In this document: piece after piece, positions 33,550 through 43,324 of the stretch
Layout of the letters: each line of letters opens with the position of its first letter
Numbering within the stretch: position 1 is the first letter of the stretch
Source of the DNA: Alistipes sp. Marseille-P5061
GTDB lineage: Bacteria > Bacteroidota > Bacteroidia > Bacteroidales > Rikenellaceae
Assembly: GCF_900290115.1 (NCBI RefSeq)
Contig: NZ_LT985748.1
Coordinates: 315,120 to 379,119, forward strand
Length of the DNA: 64,000 nt
Direction: 5' to 3'
Notes under the pieces: model-generated
Told to the model about the DNA's origin: nothing
The model's database searches: none
The model's input: only the letters and a program-made list of their open reading frames with translations
Translations under genes and position numbers: made by a program

Positions 33550-34779
33550 ATGACAAGGAGCACATTTCGCGTGCTGTTCTATACGAACGGCAGCAAGGAG
33601 AAGAACGGAATTGTCCCCATCATGGGACGGGTTACAATCAACGGGACGGTAGCGCAGTTCAGTTGCAAGCGGAGCATCACAAAGGAGCTTTGGGATGCAA
33701 AGGGCAACCGTGCCAAAGGCAAGAGCGTGGAAGCGAGGGAGACGAACCTTGCGCTTGACAACATCAAGGCGCAAATCATCAAGCACTACCAGCGCATTTC
33801 CGACCGTGAGGCGTTTGTGACGGCAGAGATGGTACGCAACGCCTATCAGGGCATAGGCGGCGAGTATGAAACGCTGCTCAAAGCCTTCGACCGTGAGAAC
33901 GAGGTGTTCAAGAAGCGTGTCGGCAAGGACAGGAAGTTGGCGACCTATCAGTCAAGGGTAGTGGCAAGGAACTATGTGGCGGCATTCATCAAGTCGTTCT
34001 ACAAGCGCAGCGACATGTCGATGCTGGAACTTACGCCCGACTTCATCAAGGAGTTTGCGGTCTATCTCTCCACGGAAGCGGGATTGCGCAACGGCACTAT
34101 ATGGGAGAAGTGCATGTGGCTGAAAGGCGTGGTGATGCGTGCGCACTTCAACGGACTGATACCGAGAAACCCGTTTGCGCAATTCCACATCAGCCCGAAT
34201 GTCAAGGAGCGTGAGTTTCTGACGGAGGATGAGTTGAAGGCGGTGATGACGCACGAGTTCTCAGACCCGAAACTGGCATATATCCGTGACCTGTTTGTGT
34301 TTGCGAGTTTCACCGCCCTCTCTTTCGTGGACATCAAGGAACTGACCAACGACCGAATCGTGGAGGTGAACGGCGAGAAGTGGATTATCTCCAAGCGTCA
34401 CAAGACGGGCGTACCTTTCCAAGTGAAGCTGCTGGACATCCCCTTGCAGATAATCGAGCGTTACCGACCGTTCCAAGAAAACGACTTCGTATTCCCCAAT
34501 CTGAACTATTGGTCAATCTGCAAGCCGTTGAAGAAGATGATACGGGAATGCAGCGTGAATAAGGACATCAGCTTCCATTGCTCACGTCATGGATTCGCAA
34601 CCCTGGCTCTCTGCAAGGGTATGCCGATAGAGAGCGTAAGCCGCATTTTGGGACATACGAACATCGAAACGACCCAAATCTATGCGAAGATAACCGTGGA
34701 GAAGCTGGATAACGACCTCACGATGCTGGGCGACAAGTTGAGCAAGTCATTCGGTAACATCAAGGTGGCAGGGATATGA
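33550..34779 (+). CDS. int: Tyrosine recombinase (Bacteroidales CTn-type integrase)
   Basis: 409-residue site-specific integrase. An N-terminal arm-binding region, a SAM-like core-binding domain (about 105-205) and the catalytic domain are present. Catalytic residues: Lys285 (KRHKTG), His343 and Arg346 (HCSRHGFAT), His369 (LGHT) and the nucleophile Tyr378 (QIYAKI). The first catalytic Arg is not present: the box reads FASFTALSFVDIKEL (about 251-265). Absence of Arg I is known for IntDOT of CTnDOT, so this probably belongs to that group. The stop overlaps the next start codon (ATGA). Confidence 0.93.
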   Translation: MTRSTFRVLFYTNGSKEKNGIVPIMGRVTINGTVAQFSCKRSITKELWDAKGNRAKGKSVEARETNLALDNIKAQIIKHYQRISDREAFVTAEMVRNAYQGIGGEYETLLKAFDRENEVFKKRVGKDRKLATYQSRVVARNYVAAFIKSFYKRSDMSMLELTPDFIKEFAVYLSTEAGLRNGTIWEKCMWLKGVVMRAHFNGLIPRNPFAQFHISPNVKEREFLTEDELKAVMTHEFSDPKLAYIRDLFVFASFTALSFVDIKELTNDRIVEVNGEKWIISKRHKTGVPFQVKLLDIPLQIIERYRPFQENDFVFPNLNYWSICKPLKKMIRECSVNKDISFHCSRHGFATLALCKGMPIESVSRILGHTNIETTQIYAKITVEKLDNDLTMLGDKLSKSFGNIKVAGI

Positions 34780-35180
34780 AACGGGCAACAATCACGATGG
34801 ACGGAAGCGGCAGGGTTGCCGTACCGTCCGATATAGCCAATGTGTGGATGAGCGAAATGGAGTTGGTAACGCTGTTTGATGTAATCGCCCCGACACTCCG
34901 TGCCGCTGTCCGAGCCGTGTATAGGAGCGGAGTGTTGCAATCTTGCGAAGTGGAAAGGCGCATCAGGCTGCCAAACGGTTATTATTTGGAAGTGTATGCG
35001 CTGCCAATGGTAATGGCACTGGCTTTCCGTATCAACACATCCAATGCCGCAAGAGTGCGTAATGTCTTGCTGGAAAGGCTGTGCTTGCGAAAAGACAGAC
35101 AAATGCTTTGGCTTTCGTTAGGTGAAACGTCATTTTATTTGTGCCCGAATCCTACTCAAACTTGCCTGTGTGATGCCTAA
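34776..35180 (+). CDS. Small RhuM-like protein coupled to the integrase
   Basis: 134 residues, starting inside the integrase stop (ATGA overlap), so it is translated with it. The middle part (LFDVIAPTLRAAVRAVYRSGVL, about 32-53) could be a helix-turn-helix; NGYYLEVYALPMVMALAFRINTSNAARVRNVLL (about 67-99) resembles the core of virulence RhuM proteins (pattern 'YNLDxIIxVGYRVNSxxxTxFR'). The last 17 residues overlap the convergent Crp/Fnr gene and look unrelated, so the gene may be truncated by a past rearrangement. It could be an excision or regulatory factor; this is inference from position. Confidence 0.55.
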   Translation: MKRATITMDGSGRVAVPSDIANVWMSEMELVTLFDVIAPTLRAAVRAVYRSGVLQSCEVERRIRLPNGYYLEVYALPMVMALAFRINTSNAARVRNVLLERLCLRKDRQMLWLSLGETSFYLCPNPTQTCLCDA

Positions 35181-35693
35181 ATAGGTGGCGATACTTCCTA
35201 ACGGCAACCGCTGTAACAAATCAGGCTCTTTCTCCAACAACTCGTGATACCGTTCCGAGGCGACGGCTGACAACATGGAAATCAGCCGTTCCTCGGCAGC
35301 AAGCAGTTCCATTTCCGCATAACGCCGTCCCCAATTGGCTATGTGCAAATCCTTCAAGAATAACTCTTTCAGTTTTTTCCTTTCCAATACATATAAGACA
35401 GAATTTTCCATCAGCTCCATTGTTTCATACCCCGGTTCGTCATTCACATATCCTTTCATGGAAACAATAGTCGCCCCTTCCTTGCCGACCCAAAAGGTAA
35501 TTTCTTTCCCCTCTACCGAAGTATAGGCGCGGACAATGCCTTTCTTGATGAAAAAGATGTCTTTTTCTATCTTGCCATATTCCAACACTTGGAATCCTTT
35601 TGGGTATGAGACTTCCGTCAGGCATTGCCGCAACTTGTCCAAAGACGCATCCGGCATGGCATATCTCTGGTTGATGATTTCCTTTATATCCAT
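35130..35693 (-). CDS. Crp/Fnr family transcriptional regulator
   Basis: 187 residues. An N-terminal cyclic-nucleotide-binding-like beta roll (about 25-115; FQVLEYGKIEKDIFFIKKGIVRAY) leads through a long helix to a C-terminal helix-turn-helix (LPLGSIATYLGITQASLSRIRAQ, about 163-185). Effector-binding residues are not obvious, and there is no Fe-S cysteine cluster. It is divergent from the SMR/MFS pair, and likely controls them. A -7 box (TAATTTTG, 35713-35720 minus) lies about 20 bases before its ATG. Its 3' end overlaps the RhuM-like gene by 51 bases. Confidence 0.9.
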   Translation of the reverse strand: MDIKEIINQRYAMPDASLDKLRQCLTEVSYPKGFQVLEYGKIEKDIFFIKKGIVRAYTSVEGKEITFWVGKEGATIVSMKGYVNDEPGYETMELMENSVLYVLERKKLKELFLKDLHIANWGRRYAEMELLAAEERLISMLSAVASERYHELLEKEPDLLQRLPLGSIATYLGITQASLSRIRAQIK

Positions 35694-35735
35694 AAGTCAT
35701 TTTGTTGTGGTACAAAATTATAAAATAGCGCACAG

Positions 35736-35761
35736 AAACAGCTGCTAACGGCTGTTTTTTT
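35736..35761 (+). terminator. Short hairpin with T-run in the divergent intergenic region
   Basis: AAACAGC (35736-35742) pairs with GCTGTTT (35751-35757) followed by a T-run to 35761. It looks like a Rho-independent terminator pointing at the SMR gene, although its own promoter lies downstream. It may block read-through into the exporter genes. Confidence 0.45.
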
Positions 35762-35763
35762 GT

Positions 35764-35825
35764 CAAATGCAAAATCCGTTTTTACCAAATGTAAAAAACG
35801 GTTAGAAATTACTTGCTTACTTTTG
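35764..35825 (+). promoter_or_regulatory. Candidate Crp/Fnr operator and promoter of the exporter pair
   Basis: An inverted repeat CCGTTTTTAC (35776-35785) / GTAAAAAACGG (35791-35801) and a 22-bp-spaced direct repeat CAAATGYAAAA (35764-35774, 35786-35796) precede a -7 box TACTTTTG (35818-35825). No -33 TTG is present. The palindrome centre is about 40 bases before the expected start site, a usual place for a Crp-type activator. Confidence 0.5.
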
Positions 35826-35850
35826 CACCCGAATTTAATAAATCATAGGT

Positions 35851-36177
35851 ATGAATTGGATAATTTTATTTTTGGCAGGATTGTTTGAGGTAAGCCTTAC
35901 ATTCTGCTTGGGAAAAACGAGAGAGGCATCAGGTATTGGTTTTTATCTGTGGGGAAGCGGTTTCTTGGCTTCCACGGTATTGAGTATGGCATTACTTGCC
36001 AAAGCGGTTCAGACTTTGCCTTTGGGCACGGCATACGCCATTTGGACGGGTATCGGAGCGGTCGGCACGGTCTTGATTGGGATATTCGTTTTCAAAGAGC
36101 CGGCCACTCCCATACGGCTTTTCTTCCTGTTCACGCTCATTGCCTCCTTGATTGGATTGAAAGTTGTGTCATACTGA
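35851..36177 (+). CDS. sugE: SMR family exporter, SugE/Gdx type
   Basis: 108-residue small multidrug resistance protein with four membrane helices. Glu13 in LAGLFEVSLTFCLGKT is the essential substrate/proton carboxylate. The signature TAYAIWTGIGAVGTVLIGI (about 60-78) and FKEPATPIRL (about 81-90) match SugE/Gdx, which in other bacteria exports guanidinium and some quaternary ammonium compounds. It is the first gene of an exporter pair, 12 bases before the MFS gene, and its promoter region carries a likely Crp/Fnr site. Confidence 0.9.
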   Translation: MNWIILFLAGLFEVSLTFCLGKTREASGIGFYLWGSGFLASTVLSMALLAKAVQTLPLGTAYAIWTGIGAVGTVLIGIFVFKEPATPIRLFFLFTLIASLIGLKVVSY

Positions 36178-36189
36178 AAGGAGGAATAA

Positions 36190-37395
36190 ATGATGAAATA
36201 TGAATTGAGAGAAAACCACGGCATTCCGGCACCTCTGCTGGCTCTGATGGCAGTCGCTACCGGGCTTTCCGTTGCCAACTGCTACTACAACCAGCCTTTG
36301 TTGGGCAGCATGGCAAAGGATTTTGGGGTAAGCGACTTTTCTGCCAGCATGGTTGCGACATTGACCCAGATAGGCTATGTGACCGGACTTGTATTTGTCA
36401 TCCCACTGGGTGATTTGGTTTCACGAAAGAAGCTGATATTGACCAATTATATCGTTTCTGCGTGCGCCTTGCTTGCCATATCCCTTGCCCCGAACATCTA
36501 CTGGGTGTGGGGCGCATCCTTGCTTGCCGGCGCATCTTCGGTCATGCCGCAGTTCTTCATCCCGTTGGTGTCTTACCATTCAGCACCTGCACACAAGGTG
36601 CGCAATGTGGGCATTATACAATCCTGCTTGCTCATAGGCATTCTCGGCTCGCGGGTCTTCAGTGGCTTTCTGGCTGATGTGTGGGGATGGCGTTCCGTCT
36701 ATTTCGTGGCTTGCGTGTTTATGCTCGGATGTTTTCTGATGATTTACAAGATGCTGCCCGTGCTGTCTGCCCGCTCTCAAGAAAGTTATGCAGGGCTGAT
36801 GAAATCCTTGTTGCGTCTGCTCTCCCAATACCCGTACTTGCGTATCGCTTCGTTGAGGGCGGCATTGGCTTATGGCTCGTTCTTTGCGTTGTGGAGTTGC
36901 CTTGCTTTCCGGATGAAGCAAGAGCCATTCTTTGCGGATGACGATATTATCGGGGCACTCGGTTTGTGCGGATTGGCAGGTGCGTCTACGGTTGTATTCA
37001 TTAGCGGCTATATCCAGAAGTACGGCGTAAGGTTCTTCTCCATTGTCGGGGGATGTGTTATCTTGGCTGCATGGTTGTTGGCATTTTTTGGAAATGACAG
37101 CTACTTGTGGATGATAATCGCCATCCTTTTGATTGATGCAGGAATGCAATGCATCCATTTGTCAAATCAGACCAGCGTGGTCTCCCTTGACGCATCCGCC
37201 ATCAACCGAGTCAATACCGTTTATATGACCATCTACTTTCTGGGCGGTTCTGCTGGTACGTTCGTTTCAAGTCTGTTTTGGCAACATTACGGATGGGCAG
37301 GCGTGGTAGGAGTAGGAGTTGCCTTTACCGTGGCTTCCTTGTTCGTTAATTGCTTCCAACCAAGACTGCATAAGGATGAATGCTCAATATTCTGA
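36190..37395 (+). CDS. MFS efflux transporter
   Basis: 401 residues and about 12 membrane helices. Motifs of the drug/H+ antiporter group: NCYYNQPLLGSMAKDFGVS (about 30-48) and the loop 2-3 signature LGDLVSRKKLIL (about 74-85). It fits the YybF/Bcr-like transporters whose usual roles are drug or metabolite efflux; the substrate is unknown. Two adjacent ATGs open the frame. Codons are noticeably AT-richer than the host genes. Expressed with the SMR gene 12 bases upstream. Confidence 0.88.
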   Translation: MMKYELRENHGIPAPLLALMAVATGLSVANCYYNQPLLGSMAKDFGVSDFSASMVATLTQIGYVTGLVFVIPLGDLVSRKKLILTNYIVSACALLAISLAPNIYWVWGASLLAGASSVMPQFFIPLVSYHSAPAHKVRNVGIIQSCLLIGILGSRVFSGFLADVWGWRSVYFVACVFMLGCFLMIYKMLPVLSARSQESYAGLMKSLLRLLSQYPYLRIASLRAALAYGSFFALWSCLAFRMKQEPFFADDDIIGALGLCGLAGASTVVFISGYIQKYGVRFFSIVGGCVILAAWLLAFFGNDSYLWMIIAILLIDAGMQCIHLSNQTSVVSLDASAINRVNTVYMTIYFLGGSAGTFVSSLFWQHYGWAGVVGVGVAFTVASLFVNCFQPRLHKDECSIF

Positions 37396-37850
37396 CTAAA
37401 ATAATTTTTGGAATGATCCTTTCAGTCTGAATATTTTTCATACCTTTGTACCGTAAGAGTTTCCCGAACAAGCAAAGCGATGCAGACCACGGCAATTGGA
37501 ACGGTTGCCAACTCATTACTCCAAAACGAGGTAATTATTCTAACTCTCTTAATTTCAACGAGGTATATTCCTTATACAGATTTACGCAAAATTCGGGATT
37601 ATGCCCCTTGTGGAGGAGCTGTCTGCGCAATAAAATCGAGCGAGTTGCCGCCTTCCGAGACCGCACCCGCCCTGTTATCCGCCACCGGCTGCCCGTCCGG
37701 CCCGTACCGCAGCAGGCAGGCCGGGCCTTAATACAGCAGACAGACCGGGCCGGCTGCCACTCAACGCACAACCGGACCGGCCATATACGACAAACGGCTG
37801 CCCACGGGCAACCGCATACGATTTGACAAATCCTTATTTGGGAACAGCAT
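37396..37850. other. Gene-free right boundary of the insert
   Basis: 455 bases without a convincing gene. A -7-like TACCTTTG lies at 37441-37448. The frames that are open after it (for example from an ATG at 37480) have no recognisable protein character and run into GC-rich repetitive DNA. The candidate right attachment repeat is at 37587-37601, and GC rises right after it. From about 37660 to 37800 there are degenerate CCGGCCGGAC-like words. Confidence 0.5.
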
Positions 37851-38160
37851 CCTCACTCACTTCCACTTCTCACCTCCTCTTCCTCTCACTCTCTTCCTCG
37901 CTGCACCTTCTCGCTTTTCCTCACTCTTCTCTGCATTCTCTCTCTGCATCCTCGCTTATCCTCCATCTCACGCCTCACGCTCCCGTCTTCATCCTTCATC
38001 CGTCCCCTCTCTCCTTCATCTCTCTGCCATTCATCGCTCCTTCTTCACCTCGCACCTCTCATCATCTCTTCCTCCATCATCCCTTCATCCTCTTTCTCCC
38101 TCTCATCGTCCGTTCTCCATCCACTCCACGCTCGCTCTCCTGTTCTCTGCTGCGTTTCCC
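37851..38160. other. Long polypyrimidine/polypurine tract
   Basis: From 37861 to 38160 I counted 252 pyrimidines in 300 bases on the + strand. No simple repeat unit explains it, but words such as CTTCATC, TCATCC and CTCTCTC recur. The frame is open on the + strand only because stop codons need purines; the implied Ser/Leu/His-rich peptide has no protein-like pattern. On the minus strand it is a GA-rich tract (GATGAAG, GAGGAAGAG words) that begins about 50 bases after the stop codon of the PUR-domain gene and would be in that gene's 3' untranslated RNA. Confidence 0.85.
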
Positions 38161-38208
38161 GGGTACGCCACGCACCCCGTCCCAAAGGATTTACAAACCG
38201 CCGCCGCG

Positions 38209-38541
38209 TTACAACTCTGCCGCTACCCGCTCTTCTTCGGCGCGCTCCTGCTGTTCGAAGAACTCGGGCTTGGCCTTGCGGATAAAGGCAATCACTTCGG
38301 CAAGACCGTCGCTGAATTTGACAAAATCCTCCTTGTAGAGGAAAATCTTGTGGCGGTCGAAGACCACCGTCCCGTCGGGATTGCTCTTCTTGCGGCTCTC
38401 GGTGATGGTCAGGAAATAATCGTCACCGCGTGTGGCACGCACATCAAAAAAATAAGTACGACGACCCGCCTTCACGGCCTTCGTCATGATTTGTTCGCCA
38501 AAGTCTTCATTCTCTTTGCGAAACGAGGTTTGAGATGTCAT
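38209..38541 (-). CDS. PUR-domain (DUF3276) nucleic-acid-binding protein
   Basis: 110-residue protein of the Bacteroidetes DUF3276 family, related to the PUR-alpha repeat and to Borrelia BpuR. Visible pattern: RRTYFFDVRATRGDDYFLTITESRKK (from about 27) giving beta strands, HKIFLYKEDFVKFSDGLAEVIAFI (from about 64) as strand plus helix, and a charged Glu-rich tail. PUR domains bind purine-rich single-stranded DNA or RNA, usually as dimers. The gene has its own promoter, lies downstream of the S41 protease gene on the same strand, and is followed by an unusual purine-rich tract. Confidence 0.85.
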   Translation of the reverse strand: MTSQTSFRKENEDFGEQIMTKAVKAGRRTYFFDVRATRGDDYFLTITESRKKSNPDGTVVFDRHKIFLYKEDFVKFSDGLAEVIAFIRKAKPEFFEQQERAEEERVAAEL

Positions 38542-38547
38542 AACCTA

Positions 38548-38587
38548 TATACCTTTACGAGGGATTGATTTCGCCCACAAAGGTATA
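38548..38587 (-). promoter_or_regulatory. PUR gene promoter with inverted repeat
   Basis: On the minus strand a -7 box TACCTTTG lies at 38578-38585, about 36 bases before the ATG. The 9-base words TATACCTTT (38548-38556) and AAAGGTATA (38579-38587) form a perfect inverted repeat across the leader, one arm overlapping the -7 box and the other close to the start codon. Confidence 0.5.
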
Positions 38588-38618
38588 CAAAAACGACGAC
38601 TATGCAAAAAAAGAGTGC

Positions 38619-40223
38619 TTAATTTCTGATATCAAGCAACAAGCGGCCCTGCGTCTCCCAATCGCTCAAAATCTCGAGCGCCCGCGAGTAACTTCCAGGC
38701 CGTCCCTCGTTCATCACGCGGTAGAAAGCCCCCACGCCGTAGAGACGCTGTCCGAGGAGCGCCTTGAGGTGGAGCCGGATAAACGACTTCGATTCAATGT
38801 ATTGAGCATCGTCGTAGGGTACACCGCGCCCGCAGCCGAGCGTCACCAGCTCGTCGAGCATCGCCTCGTCGGGCTCGAACTGCGCCGCAAAGGTCTCGAA
38901 ATCGGGGTAGAGGCGTTCAAGTTCCGCCCGGCGGGCATCCAGACTGGAGAGCACGAATTCGTTCACCACACCGCGGCGCACCAGCTCGGCATAGTAGTTC
39001 GTCACGCCCGTCGTATCCTCGGCAACAATCACGTCGGGAGTGATGCCTCCGCCGCACCGCACCGTGCGATGGCTCCGGAGCGTCTCATAGAGCGGAGCCC
39101 CGGCGTCAAGCGAGTCGCGCACCCGGTCGTCGTAGCGCCGCAGATGGTCGAGGTAGTACTCGCGCCGCTTGCCGTTCTCATAGGGGCGCTGGATGACGCG
39201 GCCCGAGGGGGTGTGGTAGCGCGCGATGGTGATGCGGACCGTCGAGCCGTCACCCAACGGAATCTGCCGCTGCACGAGCCCCTTGCCGAAGCTCGGCCGG
39301 CCGACAATCACGCCGCGGTCCCAGTCCTGCACCGCACCCGAGACAATCTCGCTGGCCGAGGCCGACGACTCGTCGATGAGCACCACCAGATTTCCGCGGA
39401 ACTTCTCGCCGCCGCGCGCCTCGAAGCTCGTCGGAGTGACGGCGCGCCCCTCGGTCGAGACAATCGTCGAACCGCGGGGAAGCAGGAACTCCGCCAGCAG
39501 GATGGCCTGCTCGAGCAGGCCGCCGCCGTTGCCGCGCAGGTCGACAATCAGCCCCTCGCAGCGGTCGAAGCCGTGGAAGGCCTCCAGAAACTCCGTCATG
39601 GTCGTCCGCCCGAAGCGGTTGATTTTGATGTAGCCGATGCCTTCGGCCGGCATGTAGGCGGCATCGACCGTGTTGAGCGGAATGCGGTCGCGCGTGATGA
39701 CGAAGTGCAGCTGCCCGGCCACGCCGTGGCGCATCACGTCGATTCCGACCTTCGTACCACGCTCACCGCGCAGGTAGCGGGGGACATCGCCCATGCGCAT
39801 CCCCACGGCATCGAGCGTATCAATGCGGACGATGCGGTCGTTGGGCAGCACGCCGACCTGTTCGGCCGGACCGCCCGCAATGGTGTTGGCCACGACAATC
39901 GTATCGCGCAACAGCGAAAACTCCACGCCGATGCCGCTGAACTCGCCATCGAAGCTCGCCTGCACCCCCTTCATCTCCTCGGCGCCGAGGTAGGCAGAGT
40001 GGGGGTCAAGCTCCTCGAGCATGGCCGTAATGGCGCTCTCGACCAGCGGAGCCATCTCCACGTCATCGACGTAGAGCCGCTCGAGCAGCTGGTAGACCCG
40101 GTTGAGCTTCTGCTGCTGCACAACGGCATCCCCCTGGGCCTGGGCCTGCGCCGACGACACAAGCCCCCACAAGGCTGCAAGCAACAGCAGCACAAAGCGA
40201 CATGCGACCGCGCGGCTCATCAT
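38619..40223 (-). CDS. S41 family C-terminal processing peptidase
   Basis: Periplasmic Ser/Lys protease of 534 residues. A signal peptide (cut near AQA-QG) is followed by a PDZ domain (about 85-175; GIGVEF, LPNDRIVRID) and the tail-specific protease core with IDLRGNGGG-like VDLRGNGGGLLEQA (228-241) and ESSASASEI, where Ser289 is the nucleophile and Lys314 (SFGKGLVQ) the base. An additional C-terminal region of about 190 residues is of the CtpA type. It processes or degrades exported proteins. hisS lies 14 bases upstream on the same strand. Confidence 0.93.
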   Translation of the reverse strand: MMSRAVACRFVLLLLAALWGLVSSAQAQAQGDAVVQQQKLNRVYQLLERLYVDDVEMAPLVESAITAMLEELDPHSAYLGAEEMKGVQASFDGEFSGIGVEFSLLRDTIVVANTIAGGPAEQVGVLPNDRIVRIDTLDAVGMRMGDVPRYLRGERGTKVGIDVMRHGVAGQLHFVITRDRIPLNTVDAAYMPAEGIGYIKINRFGRTTMTEFLEAFHGFDRCEGLIVDLRGNGGGLLEQAILLAEFLLPRGSTIVSTEGRAVTPTSFEARGGEKFRGNLVVLIDESSASASEIVSGAVQDWDRGVIVGRPSFGKGLVQRQIPLGDGSTVRITIARYHTPSGRVIQRPYENGKRREYYLDHLRRYDDRVRDSLDAGAPLYETLRSHRTVRCGGGITPDVIVAEDTTGVTNYYAELVRRGVVNEFVLSSLDARRAELERLYPDFETFAAQFEPDEAMLDELVTLGCGRGVPYDDAQYIESKSFIRLHLKALLGQRLYGVGAFYRVMNEGRPGSYSRALEILSDWETQGRLLLDIRN

Positions 40224-40237
40224 CCGTTCCCTGCGTT

Positions 40238-41578
40238 TCAGTGGATGTGCGAAACCAATTCACCGAAGGGCACCGAGCTCTGCTCGCCCGAGCGCATATC
40301 CTTGAGCGTCACCTCGCGGCGTGCAAGCTCATCGCTGCCGACAATCGCCACGTAGGGAATCGCACGGCGGTTAGCGTGCTCCATCTGCTTCTTCATCTTG
40401 GCAGCCTCGGGGTAAATCTCGGCGGCGATGCCCGCATCGCGCAGCGTGCGGAGCAGACCGAGCGACGCGGCCTGCTCGGCCTCGCCCAGATTGACGAAGA
40501 GCACGCGCGTCGAGCAGCCGACCCCTTCGGGAAAGAGGTTGAGCCCCGTCATGACGTCGTAGATGCGGTCGGCACCGAACGAGATGCCGACACCCGAGGT
40601 GTTGGGCATGCCGAAGATGCCCGTCAGGTCGTCGTAGCGGCCGCCTCCGCAAATCGAGCCGAGGGCGAAATCGAGCGCCTTGACCTCGAAGATGGCCCCC
40701 GTATAGTAGTTCAGACCGCGCGCCAGCGAGAGGTCCAGCTCAACGGGCAGCTCCAGCCCCAGGCTGGCCACATGGCCGAAGATGGTCTCCATCTCCTCGA
40801 TGCCCTTGAGACCGGTCTCCGATGCCGAGAGCACCTCGCGCAACGATGCGAGCTTCTGAGCATTATCTCCGCTCAGCTCGAGAATCGGTTGAAGCCGTGC
40901 CACGGCCTCCTCCGTAAGACCGCGCTCGAGCAGCTCGGCCTTGACCTGCTCCAGCCCGATTTTCTCCAGCTTGTCGATGGCCACCGTGATGTCCATCATC
41001 TTGTCGGCATGGCCGATGGCCTCGGCGATGCCGTAGAGAATCTTGCGGTTGTTCATCTTGAGCACCACGCGGATGCCCAATGCGCGGAAGACCCGCTCGA
41101 CAATCTCGACCAGCTCCACCTCGCACAGCAGCGAGCGGGTGCCGATGACGTCGACGTCGCACTGGTAAAACTCGCGGTAGCGACCCTTCTGCGGACGGTC
41201 GGCCCGCCATACGGGCTGCATCTGGTAGCGGCGGAAGGGGAACGACAGCTCGTCGCGGTGCTGCACGACGTAGCGGGCGAAGGGGACCGTGAGGTCGTAG
41301 CGCAGCCCCTTCTCGCAGATGCGCGAGGCCTGGCGCACCTCGTCGTCGGAAAGTCCGGCGGCGTAGTCGCCCGAATTGAGAATCTTGAAGAGGAGCTTGT
41401 CTCCCTCGTCGCCGTACTTGCCCAGCAGCGTGGAGAGGTTCTCCATGGCGGGCGTCTCGAGTGGCGCAAAGCCGAAGAGGCGGAAGACGCCCCGGATGGT
41501 GTCGAAAATATACTGGCGGCGCATCATCTCCGCGGGGGAGAAGTCGCGCGTACCCTTGGGAATCGAAGGTTTCTGCAT
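40238..41578 (-). CDS. hisS: Histidyl-tRNA synthetase
   Basis: Class II aminoacyl-tRNA synthetase of 446 residues. Motif 1 and 2 regions are seen in PKGTRDFSP (about 6-14) and [29 protein letters not shown] (from about 115), with histidine-binding [12 protein letters not shown] (near 285-296) and GGGRYDDL (near 313-320) motifs. The C-terminal anticodon domain is present. The start follows the family N-terminus ([13 protein letters not shown]). It precedes the S41 protease gene by 14 bases. Confidence 0.96.
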   Translation of the reverse strand: MQKPSIPKGTRDFSPAEMMRRQYIFDTIRGVFRLFGFAPLETPAMENLSTLLGKYGDEGDKLLFKILNSGDYAAGLSDDEVRQASRICEKGLRYDLTVPFARYVVQHRDELSFPFRRYQMQPVWRADRPQKGRYREFYQCDVDVIGTRSLLCEVELVEIVERVFRALGIRVVLKMNNRKILYGIAEAIGHADKMMDITVAIDKLEKIGLEQVKAELLERGLTEEAVARLQPILELSGDNAQKLASLREVLSASETGLKGIEEMETIFGHVASLGLELPVELDLSLARGLNYYTGAIFEVKALDFALGSICGGGRYDDLTGIFGMPNTSGVGISFGADRIYDVMTGLNLFPEGVGCSTRVLFVNLGEAEQAASLGLLRTLRDAGIAAEIYPEAAKMKKQMEHANRRAIPYVAIVGSDELARREVTLKDMRSGEQSSVPFGELVSHIH

Positions 41579-41647
41579 AACCGTATCTTGTTGAATTCTG
41601 TCTCTGGTTCAAACGGAGAGGCGCTCGCGGCAACGCGAGGCGCTCCG

Positions 41648-43324
<1,677 letters not shown>

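Larger units (their letters stand above)
33307..37601. mobile_element. AT-richer integrated element with drug-exporter cargo
   Basis: About 4.3 kb that differs from its surroundings by lower GC and AT-rich codons (for instance in the MFS and SMR genes), bracketed by GC-rich housekeeping DNA. It starts with a tyrosine recombinase and carries a RhuM-like protein, a Crp/Fnr regulator, an SMR exporter and an MFS exporter. There are no conjugation or replication genes, so it is either a mobilisable remnant or a small genomic island. Ends are set by the shared 10-bp repeat and are tentative. Confidence 0.55.

Noticed and set aside
33550..34779. Intact conjugative transposon
   Set aside because: Only the integrase is recognisable. 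No mobilisation, relaxase or tra genes are present between the composition boundaries.
35694..35850. Guanidine riboswitch upstream of the SugE-type gene
   Set aside because: The promoter lies only about 25 bases before the ATG, so the leader is too short. None of the known conserved guanidine motif blocks was recognised.
37446..37826. Open frames after the -7-like box at the right edge of the insert
   Set aside because: They start from weak codons or lack an RBS, show no protein-family pattern, and continue into GC-rich repeat DNA. A degraded gene remains possible but is not supported.
37823..38338. Long + strand open frame across the pyrimidine tract
   Set aside because: Stop codons all need purines, so an open frame is expected in a pyrimidine tract. 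The product is Ser/Leu/His low complexity without a fold pattern, and it runs antisense into the PUR gene.
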